64,000 nt of DNA from Brumimicrobium sp040882265 (GTDB lineage: Bacteria; Bacteroidota; Bacteroidia; Flavobacteriales_D; Crocinitomicaceae), in assembly GCA_040882265.1 (NCBI GenBank), contig JBBEBO010000155.1, positions 17,703 to 81,702 of the forward strand, read 5' to 3'. Under the pieces are notes generated by a model that did not search any database, was not told the origin of the DNA, and was given only the letters and a program-made list of their open reading frames with translations. Position 1 is the stretch's first letter. The number at the start of each line of letters is the position of its first letter. Of this stretch, positions 56,243 to 64,000 are shown in pieces. The position numbers and the translations under genes were made by a program.

Positions 56243-58504
56243 ATGATAAAACCTACTAAAATATTAATCTCTATTTTGACATCAATATTAGCGATGTTAA
56301 TTAGTGATAAATGTGTTGCTCAATTTGGTTTTCAGTACAATGATTCAATTATTGTTTTAAAAGGGACAGATACTCTAACTCAACCGTGGACTGGCGGATT
56401 GAATCATGTCCAAATTTCTACAATAGATTATGACTTTGATGGTGAAGATGATTTATTTATTTTTGATAGAAGTTCTAACCAAATTCGAGTCTTTTTAAAA
56501 AAGTATAAAAACGGAAATCCTTACTATAAGTTTGAGTTTGGTGCGCAATCTAGCTTCCCTCAGAATATGCGTTATAGAGTAAAACTTGTAGATTATGATC
56601 AAGATGGAAAGAAAGACATTTTCACTTACACTCTAGGAGGAATAAAAGTTTATCGAAACACAGGAAATAGTATTGATGGTGTTCAGTGGGACTTGCTTAA
56701 AGATCCTCTGATAACAGATATTAATGGAACGATTACTAGTATTTATGTTAATAGTGACGAAATTCCTGCTTTTGTAGATATAGATAACGATGGAGATATT
56801 GATGTTTTGACGTTTCACTCTTCAGTTGGTAGAATTGAATGGCATAAAAACCTATCTATTGAGAACTATGGTAATTCAGATTCTCTTGAGTTTGTTTTAC
56901 AAGAGCCATGCTGGGGGGATTTTGTTGAAAACAGTACTAATAACACGATCGATCTTGATTCACAGCAATCTCCATGCGGTGGTTCTAATTTAATCCAATC
57001 TGATATTAAATCTTTAAGACACGCCGGAGGTACACTTCTAGCTTTGGATATGAATGATTCGGGCCTAAAAGACTTAATTATTGGTGATGTTGGTTATAAT
57101 ACCCTTACTCTTCTCATGAATGGAGGAAGTAGTCCTTCAGACAATGCTTTTATGACTAGTCAAGATAATAACTTCCCAAGTAATACTACCCCCGTTGATA
57201 TTTCTAACTTCCCAGCGGCTTTTTATGAGGATGTAGATCATGATAATATTAAAGATTTAGTTGTTGGAACAAATGTAAGTGGAGCCTCTGAAAATACCGA
57301 AAGCGTATTGTTTTATAAAAACCTTGGTACTGACTCAAACCCAAATTTTTCATTTATCGAAAATGATTTTCTACAAGGAGGTATGATTGAAAATGGAAAA
57401 GGGAGTATGCCAGTTATAGTTGATGTAAATAATGACGGTTTAGAAGATCTATTAGTCGCAAATTTCTTCAATTATAACGAAGGGAGCGCAAATACAACTA
57501 GAGTTCAATATTATCAAAATATTGGAACAGCTGAAGAGCCTGTATTTCAGTTTGTACAAGATAATTGGGAGAATTTTCAAAATATTGGTTTGGGTTTAAG
57601 AATATTACCAACTTTTGGAGATCTCGATAATGATGGTGACAAAGACATGATAGTTGGTACACAAAATGGAGAGTTATTTTTTTACGATAATAGTGGAGGT
57701 ACTGGAACAATGAATTTTGGCTCTATTCCAAATCAGTTACAAGATATTAATGCAGATGACATCGTAGTTTCAGGAAGTGCATCTCCACAACTTTTTGACC
57801 TTAATAAAGATGGTTTACTCGATCTAATCATTGGGCAAAGGAATGGAGGGTTAATTTTTTATGAAAATGTTGGCTCGGTTAACAATTTCAGCTTTCAACT
57901 AGTAACTGAAAACCTAGGAGGTGTTGACTTGAGTAGTGTCGAGTATAGCGAAAGTGGAGGAGTTCCACATTTTGTGCGTGAAGATGATACAACTTATCTT
58001 TTTGCAGGGAATAGAACAGGGACAATTCATTGCTATAAAGATGTTGATGGAAATATCGACGATGGAGATGGATTTACGCTAATTTCTGATACTTATGGAG
58101 ACATTCATACAAATGGCTTTTCAAGTCCGTTCATTACTCAAATTAGAAATGATAGCACATATGATTTATTTGTTGGGGGAGACTTGGGAGGTCTTTGGGC
58201 ATTTAGTGCACCTGATTCCAGCGATTTCTTAAATTTAAACAAATCGAATATTGAAGAAATCGATTTTACGATCTATCCAAATCCATCAAAAACTGGAATT
58301 TTTAATATTGATGTAGAAAATATTGGATTCGATAAAAATACTATTGATGTTATAGATATAAGTGGAAGAAGGATTATAAACAATCAAAAAATCAATGGCT
58401 CTAAGTTAATTGACCTTTCACATAAAAAATCAGGAATTTATATTGTTTTGCTGAAGGATGAAAAAAACTCAGTAATAGGTTCTCGTAAATTAATTGTTGA
58501 ATAA
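56243..58504 (+). CDS. FG-GAP (VCBS) repeat T9SS surface protein
   Basis: The 753-residue protein has a signal peptide (about residues 1-27, ending CVAQ) and FG-GAP-type motifs throughout, for example DYDFDGEDDLFIFD, DYDQDGKKDIFTY, DIDNDGDIDVLTF, DLDNDGDKDMIVG and DLNKDGLLDLIIG. These form a calcium-binding propeller. The last 80 residues are a type A T9SS sorting domain (IYPNPSKTGIFNIDV, VIDISGRRII, SGIYIVLLKD). The start follows the PorP gene by 55 bp and could share its transcript. Confidence 0.85.
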   Translation: MIKPTKILISILTSILAMLISDKCVAQFGFQYNDSIIVLKGTDTLTQPWTGGLNHVQISTIDYDFDGEDDLFIFDRSSNQIRVFLKKYKNGNPYYKFEFGAQSSFPQNMRYRVKLVDYDQDGKKDIFTYTLGGIKVYRNTGNSIDGVQWDLLKDPLITDINGTITSIYVNSDEIPAFVDIDNDGDIDVLTFHSSVGRIEWHKNLSIENYGNSDSLEFVLQEPCWGDFVENSTNNTIDLDSQQSPCGGSNLIQSDIKSLRHAGGTLLALDMNDSGLKDLIIGDVGYNTLTLLMNGGSSPSDNAFMTSQDNNFPSNTTPVDISNFPAAFYEDVDHDNIKDLVVGTNVSGASENTESVLFYKNLGTDSNPNFSFIENDFLQGGMIENGKGSMPVIVDVNNDGLEDLLVANFFNYNEGSANTTRVQYYQNIGTAEEPVFQFVQDNWENFQNIGLGLRILPTFGDLDNDGDKDMIVGTQNGELFFYDNSGGTGTMNFGSIPNQLQDINADDIVVSGSASPQLFDLNKDGLLDLIIGQRNGGLIFYENVGSVNNFSFQLVTENLGGVDLSSVEYSESGGVPHFVREDDTTYLFAGNRTGTIHCYKDVDGNIDDGDGFTLISDTYGDIHTNGFSSPFITQIRNDSTYDLFVGGDLGGLWAFSAPDSSDFLNLNKSNIEEIDFTIYPNPSKTGIFNIDVENIGFDKNTIDVIDISGRRIINNQKINGSKLIDLSHKKSGIYIVLLKDEKNSVIGSRKLIVE

Positions 58505-58664
58505 ATTTCAACGTTAAATTATTATGATTATCCTTGTTAAATACTTGAAATCAGAGAGGTGTTTTTATTTATATTAAACTGATTTTTTTAATTTGTTTGA
58601 ATTAATCACTTAAAATTAACATTACAATACTTAATTTTATCAGATCTAATTTTATTTTTGTGGA

Positions 58665-59492
58665 ATGAAGTTTACACTACTAACTTTAATCTTTCTTTTT
58701 GGAATAAAAGCTTCTTTTACTCAAGGCTGGATGCCACAAGGCGCAAGATCTTCAGCTTTGGGAAATGCTTCCACAGTGCTCACAGATGTTTTTGCTTACC
58801 ATCATAACCCTGGAGCTCTAGGGTTTAATACTACAGGTGGTGTAGGCGCTTCTTATGAAAACAGATACTTAATGAGAGAGCTTCAGAGTCAGGGAGTCAC
58901 TCTAGTTCAACCACTTAAAAAAGGTGTTATTTCTGCTGGAGGACAGTTTTATGGATATGAAACGTTTAGAACGAATAGAGTAGGTGCTGGCTATAGCATG
59001 AAACTTACAGATAAACTATCGGCTGGTGTTCAACTTAATTATCTTAATGTTAGATTAGATGAGTTTTATGGAGTAAAACATACTGTTACAGGCGAATTTG
59101 GAATGCTAGCAAAATTAAGTGATAAATTATCACTTGGTTTTTCAGTTTTTAATTTAGGTCGAACAAAACTCTCAGAATTTCAAGATGATCGTTTAACTAC
59201 GTTAATGCGGTTAGGTGCAGGTTACAGGTTTTCAAAAAGATTGGTTTTTTTACTTGAACTTGAAAATGAAATAACTAAAAATCCAAGACTGAAAGGTGGT
59301 GTAGAATATGCTCCTTCAGAATTCTTTTATGTAAGAGCTGGATTTCAAGGTGCACCAGTTGAATTGAGCTTTGGTTTTGGTGCAAAATGGGGACAATTTA
59401 TACTTGACCTCGCTACACATTATCACCAACAACTAGGATGGACACCTTCTGCAGCGATGATTTTTCAATTCAAAAAGGAAAGTGATGATTAA
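58665..59492 (+). CDS. PorV/PorQ-like outer-membrane barrel protein
   Basis: The 275-residue protein has a signal peptide (MKFTLLTLIFLFGIKASFTQ) and a beginning WMPQGARSSALGNASTVL, which is the hallmark of PorV/PorQ (FadL-like) barrels: an N-terminal plug-like segment and alternating strands (DKLSAGVQLNYLNVRLD, LSLGFSVFNLGRTKL). Its length fits a smaller PorQ-type member. PorV and PorQ help T9SS attachment, but other members are of unknown role. It overlaps the next gene by 8-11 bp, so the two are coupled. Confidence 0.7.
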   Translation: MKFTLLTLIFLFGIKASFTQGWMPQGARSSALGNASTVLTDVFAYHHNPGALGFNTTGGVGASYENRYLMRELQSQGVTLVQPLKKGVISAGGQFYGYETFRTNRVGAGYSMKLTDKLSAGVQLNYLNVRLDEFYGVKHTVTGEFGMLAKLSDKLSLGFSVFNLGRTKLSEFQDDRLTTLMRLGAGYRFSKRLVFLLELENEITKNPRLKGGVEYAPSEFFYVRAGFQGAPVELSFGFGAKWGQFILDLATHYHQQLGWTPSAAMIFQFKKESDD

Positions 59493-61560
59493 ATGGCTAC
59501 TCTTTAGTTTTGTGCTGCTGTTGACAGGAGTTTCTTTTGGTCAAGAGAAAAATGATATCATTCAACAACGCATTGAATTTATTGCTGAAGAATTAGAAAT
59601 TGAAGACATCTCCTTAGAAGATGTTTTTGATAATTTAAGTTATTACTATGATCATCCTTTAAACTTAAATGCTGCTACAAAAGAAGAGTTAGAACAATTG
59701 CTCCTACTCTCAGATTTTCAAATCAATGACTTATTACTTCATATTGAAAAACACGGAAAACTAATTACTATTTATGAACTTCAAGCCCTAAAATATTGGG
59801 ATTTAAATACCATTGAAAATATTCTTCCTTTTATAAAAGTAGATGATAAACTCGATAAACTTCAACTCTCTTTTAAAGAATTGCTCAAAGAAGGAAAGGT
59901 TGAAATGTATTTTCGTTGGATTCGTGGTATTGAACAAAAGAAAGGCTATGACGATGTTTCAGATGCTGAAAAACTTGAAAGTAACTCCTACTATTGGGGC
60001 TCTCCCGATCGATTGTATTCGCGGTTGAGGTTCCATTATAGAACCAATATAAGTGTTGGTGTAACTATGGAAAAGGATGCAGGAGAACAATTTTTTGGAA
60101 AAACACAACCTAATGGATTTGATTTTTACTCTGCTCATGCATTTTACAAAGGCGGAAAATTTCTTAGAAAAGTAGCAGTAGGGGATTACCAAATGCAAGT
60201 GGGACAAGGAATTGCATTTTGGACTGGATATGCTTTTGGGAAAACGGCAGACGCAGTATCTGTAAAGAAAAATGCGCGCGGACTTCGTCAATATACATCA
60301 GTGGATGAAACGAGGTTTTTAAGAGGAGCAGGCGTGGAACTGGGCTGGAAAAATTTTTCTTTTACAACTTGGGCTTCTCACAAAGGTGTTGATGGATCTA
60401 TAGAAGTACTCGATACACTTCTGGGAGATGATGGGCGATTGGCCTCTTCCATCAATTTAACTGGTTTTCACAGGACAAATTCAGAACTAGAACGCAAAAA
60501 CAGTGTGATGGAAACCATCATTGGCGCCAATTTTAAATATGAAAACAGAAATTTTCAAATGGGCATATCTGGAATTCAACAGTCTTATGATACACCTTTG
60601 GAAAGAGATTTTAGAAATTACAATCAGTTTGAATTTAAAGGCGATCAATTGACCAATATGAGTTTAGATTATTCTTATGTTTTGAAAAATATTAATTTCT
60701 TTGGTGAGGTTGCTAGAAGTAGTTCTTCAGGAAGCTTCGCAACTGTTCAGGGTGCTGTGATAGCGCTTGATAGTCGTGCATCTGTTAGTGTTATGTACAG
60801 AAATTACCCTAAAGATTACCACACTTTTTATGCTGAAGGGTTTGGTGAGTCCAGTAGACCTATCAATGAAGAAGGCCTCTTTATTGGTTCAAACTTTAAC
60901 TTCAATGATGCGTGGAGTATGAACGTTTACGGTGATATTTTCAAATTCCCATGGCTCGCTTTCAGAGTTGATGCTCCAAGTGAGGGACATGAGTTTCTTG
61001 GACAGCTAAAATACAGCCCGAGTAGAAATTTAGAAGTTTATGGTCGTGTAAGAGAGCAAATGCGTCAACAAAATAGTCGCGAATACGAGGGGAATTTAAG
61101 GCCAATTGAAGATGTGGTTCAGAGAAATTATAGAATAAATCTCAACTATAAATTATCAGATAATTTTCGCTGGAAATCGCGTGTGGAATATGTTACTGTT
61201 GACAGGAAGAGTGTAGAACGACAAGAAGGAATTGTTTTAATTCAAGATTTACTCTACAAACCTAAAAGTTTTCCAGTAGACATCGCTTTTCGATATGCTA
61301 TATTTAATACAGATAGTTTTGATGCTCGAATCTATGCTTATGAAAGCAATATTCAAAACGTATTTAGTATTCCAGCATACTTCAATGACGGAAGTAGAGC
61401 ATACATCTTATTGCGTTATACATTCTTAAGACGTTTTGACTTGTGGGTACGCTACGCTGCATTCACATATTCAAATGAAAACGGATTAGGCTATGGTCCA
61501 GAACATATTGATGGAAATTCACGTAGTGAAATCTCAGCACAATTGAGAATTAAGTTTTAA
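59485..61560 (+). CDS. Helix-hairpin-helix (ComEA-like) protein with outer-membrane barrel
   Basis: From the ATG at 59485 the protein has 691 residues; a GTG one codon earlier is less likely. A signal peptide (LLFSFVLLLTGVSFGQ) precedes about 100 residues with ComEA-type helix-hairpin-helix motifs (LNLNAATKEELEQLLLL and YELQALKYWDLNTIENIL). The rest is aromatic-rich beta-strand sequence like a large barrel, ending QLRIKF. This HhH-plus-barrel layout is common in Bacteroidetes; a DNA-uptake role is possible but unproven. It overlaps the PorV/PorQ-like gene. Confidence 0.75.
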   Translation: MIKWLLFSFVLLLTGVSFGQEKNDIIQQRIEFIAEELEIEDISLEDVFDNLSYYYDHPLNLNAATKEELEQLLLLSDFQINDLLLHIEKHGKLITIYELQALKYWDLNTIENILPFIKVDDKLDKLQLSFKELLKEGKVEMYFRWIRGIEQKKGYDDVSDAEKLESNSYYWGSPDRLYSRLRFHYRTNISVGVTMEKDAGEQFFGKTQPNGFDFYSAHAFYKGGKFLRKVAVGDYQMQVGQGIAFWTGYAFGKTADAVSVKKNARGLRQYTSVDETRFLRGAGVELGWKNFSFTTWASHKGVDGSIEVLDTLLGDDGRLASSINLTGFHRTNSELERKNSVMETIIGANFKYENRNFQMGISGIQQSYDTPLERDFRNYNQFEFKGDQLTNMSLDYSYVLKNINFFGEVARSSSSGSFATVQGAVIALDSRASVSVMYRNYPKDYHTFYAEGFGESSRPINEEGLFIGSNFNFNDAWSMNVYGDIFKFPWLAFRVDAPSEGHEFLGQLKYSPSRNLEVYGRVREQMRQQNSREYEGNLRPIEDVVQRNYRINLNYKLSDNFRWKSRVEYVTVDRKSVERQEGIVLIQDLLYKPKSFPVDIAFRYAIFNTDSFDARIYAYESNIQNVFSIPAYFNDGSRAYILLRYTFLRRFDLWVRYAAFTYSNENGLGYGPEHIDGNSRSEISAQLRIKF

Positions 61561-61600
61561 AAATAGTGGGTTTTTTATCAAAAAATCTTTATATAAATTC

Positions 61601-61874
61601 CAGAGCAAACTCATACTTTTTTATTTAGGTAGGCAAAATATTTAGCCTTAACCGCATATTAGGATTATGAGACTTGGCTGTTCGTACTAACAAACACTCA
61701 AAATGCACTTATATGCTCTAAACAGACGGAAGTGCTGTAGGCACTTACAATTTTTAGCGCTGGCATTCATGCCAGTGATTAAAAATTGAATCCCAAACCG
61801 TGAGTGCTGTAGGTACGACATATATGAATTACCCATTAAAATTATAGTAGAACCAAAAGTATGAGTTTGCCCTG
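61601..61874. mobile_element. MITE-like element with 20-bp terminal inverted repeats
   Basis: CAGAGCAAACTCATACTTTT (61601-61620) and the complement of 61855-61874 agree at 19 of 20 bases. Inside is a hairpin at 61749-61787 (AATTTTTA...TAAAAATT with an inner CTGGCAT-tc-ATGCCAG stem) and two copies of a GTGCTGTAGG word (61731 and 61804). No transposase is present and no clear target duplication was seen. Confidence 0.5.
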
Positions 61875-62393
61875 ATAAAAATTCCAAAAAAAGTCGGTTA
61901 CTCACAGTATTTACAATAGATGGATTTATGATCCTTACTTTCTAGCAGTTGAAAGTTTATGGAGCCATTTGAAAAAAAATCACAAAATTTATTAGGGATT
62001 TTTTTAGCTATAGAGTTGAAGTAACGGAGCTTTTTATTATGATTTAAGTCTAAGTCATTATATTGAGATATAAAAAGGAAAACTAACTTCATTCTTCAAA
62101 TATATAATCATTTTGAATTACCCTGTTATCTCATAAAACATAAAAGTTGTATAGTGTCATGAAAAGAATGTTTTTAACCCTGACGATTTTTTCTTTGAAT
62201 GAAAGTTTTGCATTTATTCGCTTATGCAAAACAACGGGGTGATTCTATAACCATTTATCATATTTATAGTCATTAATTTAATAAGGTCATAAGTTTTATT
62301 AGTCGCTTGTTTACAAATATTATTTTAACTCTTTAAATGTTTTGTTTCTTCAATATATTTCTTTAATTTTAATCCATATAATTTGCAACTACT
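61875..62393. other. Intergenic region, no convincing gene
   Basis: Short reading frames on both strands have no recognisable content. At 62160 a 27-codon frame (MKRMFLTLTIFSLNESFA...) resembles a cut-off signal peptide and may be the stump of a lost exported protein. Confidence 0.35.
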
Positions 62394-62921
62394 ATGAAAA
62401 GAATACTATTACTAAATTCTATCATTTTTTTATCTGGGATAATGTTTTCTCAAGAATTATGTCAGATTTCGGCAAAGAAACCTGAATTTAATGCTAATGG
62501 AGATCCAATCACAAACATTATTGATCATAATGGAGCGAAACAAGGTCAGTGGTATTATCAAGATTATAAAAAAGAAACGGTTTTAAAACAAAATTTCAAT
62601 AACCATAAATGTGAGAATACTTACTATAAAAATTCAAAAGGAGAATGGGTAGAAGTTGTTGTTAGTCAATTAAGCAGTGAAAAAGAGTTGTCAGAGTTGA
62701 ATACTAAAATTAAAACTTATCTTGAGAAAGATAGTATTGTTGAAACTGATCAAAAGCAACTCGCAATAGTTGTAAATCATGAAAAAGACTTATTAGTAGA
62801 AGTGTACCATTTAGGTGTTTGGGATGAAAAAGAAGCTATAAAAATTGAAAACACTATTAATGAATATTTTGAAAATTATGAAACTGAACTACACTATGAA
62901 ACATCATTATTTTTATACTAA
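62394..62921 (+). CDS. Small exported protein with MORN-like motif
   Basis: The 175-residue protein has a signal peptide (MKRILLLNSIIFLSGIMFSQ). Near residue 45-60, HNGAKQGQWYYQDYKK looks like a MORN/toxin-antitoxin-type repeat motif (KxGxWxxY) common in exported Bacteroidetes proteins. The C-terminal half is acidic and helical. The function is unknown. Its end overlaps the next gene by 26 bp. Confidence 0.6.
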   Translation: MKRILLLNSIIFLSGIMFSQELCQISAKKPEFNANGDPITNIIDHNGAKQGQWYYQDYKKETVLKQNFNNHKCENTYYKNSKGEWVEVVVSQLSSEKELSELNTKIKTYLEKDSIVETDQKQLAIVVNHEKDLLVEVYHLGVWDEKEAIKIENTINEYFENYETELHYETSLFLY

Positions 62922-64000
62922 TAATATCAAAAAGAAATTTTATTTAATTATTCTTTTTGTTCTTTTTACATTTTTAAATTCTAATGCTCAAAATCTGGTG
63001 CTCAACCCGAGTTTTGAAAATGTGAACGTTGGAAATCTTCAATGTGGCTGGTATACAACGCAAGCCCAGTTTGCAAATGCAATTAATAATTGGACAGTTC
63101 CAACAGGAGGTTCAACTGACATTTTTCATACATCGCTGGCTAATGCATGTTATTGTAGTCCAAACTCGACAAATGCTGCTAATCCAGGTCAACAAGCTGC
63201 AAGAACAGGCAATTCATATGTTAATATTGTAACCTATGGAGATGGAGGTTGTGATCCTTATCGAGAGTATATTCAAGGGACACTTTCTACACCTTTGGTA
63301 GCTGGACAGACTTATGAAGTAAGTTTCTATGTTTCTCTAGCAGATAAAATGGCTGTAGGAACTGATAATATTGGAGTTAAGTTTGAAACTGCACCATACA
63401 ATCAAGCAAGTATGTGTAGATATAATACAACTCCAGAATTAAATTATACAGGACCAATTATTTTAGATAAAAATAACTGGACGGAGATCAATTTTTGCTT
63501 CACTCCTGCTCAGTCAGGGATTACAAATTTTATAATTGGTAACTTTTTTAACGATGTTTCTACTAATACAGCGGCTGCAGGTGGTACTACTACTGGAAAT
63601 ACTATACGTTACTATGTTGATGATGTAAGTATTGTCGATGTGTCAACTACGACTGTTGACGCTGGAAGTGATGGCAATGTGACTGTATGTTCATCTTCTG
63701 CAGGGCTTAATTTATATGATCAATTAGGTGGAACACCAAATACAACAGGAACTTGGACTGGTCCGTCAGCCTTAGGAGGTGGTTATTTAGGAACTTTTGA
63801 CCCAGCAACACATACTCCTGGTGTATACACTTATGAGGTTTCTGGAACAGCTTCTTCTTGTTCAGGTAGTTCAACTGCTTCCTCAGATGTGACAGTTTCA
63901 ATTGAAAGTTCAGATGCAACAATCACAGCACAAGGACCATTTTGCGAAACAGATGGAGCTACAACTTTTGCAGCAGCAGACGGAGGCGGAACATGGAGTG
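62896..64000 (+). CDS. Large exported surface protein, 3' end beyond the window
   Basis: An open frame runs from the ATG at 62896 to the window edge (368 complete codons). The N-terminus is a signal peptide (KKKFYLIILFVLFTFLNSNAQ). Residues about 32-245 look like a carbohydrate-binding/discoidin-type module common at the start of gliding-motility C-terminal proteins: NLVLNPSFENVNVG, VAGQTYEVSFYVSLADKM and NWTEINFCF. After it begin PKD-like tandem domains with conserved cysteines (VTVCSSSAGLNLYDQLGG, DATITAQGPFCETDGA). It is probably another T9SS substrate whose sorting domain is outside the window. The 26-bp overlap with the upstream gene suggests coupling. Confidence 0.8.
   Translation, partial: MKHHYFYTNNIKKKFYLIILFVLFTFLNSNAQNLVLNPSFENVNVGNLQCGWYTTQAQFANAINNWTVPTGGSTDIFHTSLANACYCSPNSTNAANPGQQAARTGNSYVNIVTYGDGGCDPYREYIQGTLSTPLVAGQTYEVSFYVSLADKMAVGTDNIGVKFETAPYNQASMCRYNTTPELNYTGPIILDKNNWTEINFCFTPAQSGITNFIIGNFFNDVSTNTAAAGGTTTGNTIRYYVDDVSIVDVSTTTVDAGSDGNVTVCSSSAGLNLYDQLGGTPNTTGTWTGPSALGGGYLGTFDPATHTPGVYTYEVSGTASSCSGSSTASSDVTVSIESSDATITAQGPFCETDGATTFAAADGGGTWS

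Noticed and set aside
58653..58660. TATTTTTG resembling a -7 box before the PorV/PorQ-like gene
   Set aside because: No -33 TTG at the right distance, and the expected transcription start would fall inside the coding region.
61687..62092. Two short minus-strand reading frames
   Set aside because: The first spans the inner hairpin of the MITE-like element; the second has no recognisable content or start region.

Overview
The window looks like a low-GC Flavobacteriales-type member of the Bacteroidetes. It carries a flexirubin/aryl-polyene pigment cluster, a set of very large type IX secretion (T9SS) substrates with SprB-repeat and gliding-motility C-terminal domains, a PorP/SprF-type protein, and promoters of the Bacteroidetes TTTG / TAnnTTTG type. 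Genus cannot be fixed from the sequence. A 100-N gap bounded by an exact 55-bp duplication suggests a short-read, probably metagenomic, assembly.

Positions 1-21540, probably extending to about 23400, are one biosynthetic locus. A plus-strand run (1-2607) holds the end of a degenerate ketosynthase (chain-length-factor-like), a polysaccharide deacetylase-type protein, a LolA-like carrier and a small lipoprotein. It converges with a tightly packed minus-strand operon (14014 down to 2604): FAD-dependent halogenase-like enzyme, hotdog dehydratase-like protein, small exported protein, GT2-DUF2062, MMPL exporter fused to an acyltransferase, CrtI-like oxidoreductase, C45 acyltransferase/hydrolase lipoprotein and PaaK-like ligase. 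Divergent from it (14090-21540) are an aromatic amino acid ammonia-lyase, a WG-repeat protein, FabG, an intact ketosynthase, ACP, an HtrB-like acyltransferase and a second CrtI-like oxidoreductase. Together these would make a 4-hydroxycinnamoyl starter, activate it, extend it to a polyene on the ACP, decorate it and export or esterify it to the outer membrane. An outer-membrane barrel and a methyltransferase follow. The dialkylresorcinol genes (darA/darB) are not in the window.

Positions 23400-39000 are mixed housekeeping and accessory genes: a decayed tandem repeat, RecQ, an ArsM-like methyltransferase, a three-gene unit (lipoprotein, ECF sigma factor, one-TM protein with a barrel-like C-terminus), a 244-bp direct repeat with terminators, an M20D amidohydrolase, a PiT phosphate transporter, two small proteins and a 1147-residue outer-membrane protein.

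Positions 39000-64000 are a cell-surface/T9SS region: a 2134-residue SprB-repeat adhesin, a huge FG-GAP plus tandem-domain protein broken by the N gap, a 741-residue repeat protein with a gliding-motility C-terminal domain translationally coupled to PorP/SprF, another FG-GAP T9SS substrate, a PorV/PorQ-like barrel, a helix-hairpin-helix/barrel protein, a MITE-like element, a small exported protein and the start of another large surface protein cut by the window end. No tRNA, rRNA or CRISPR array was seen.
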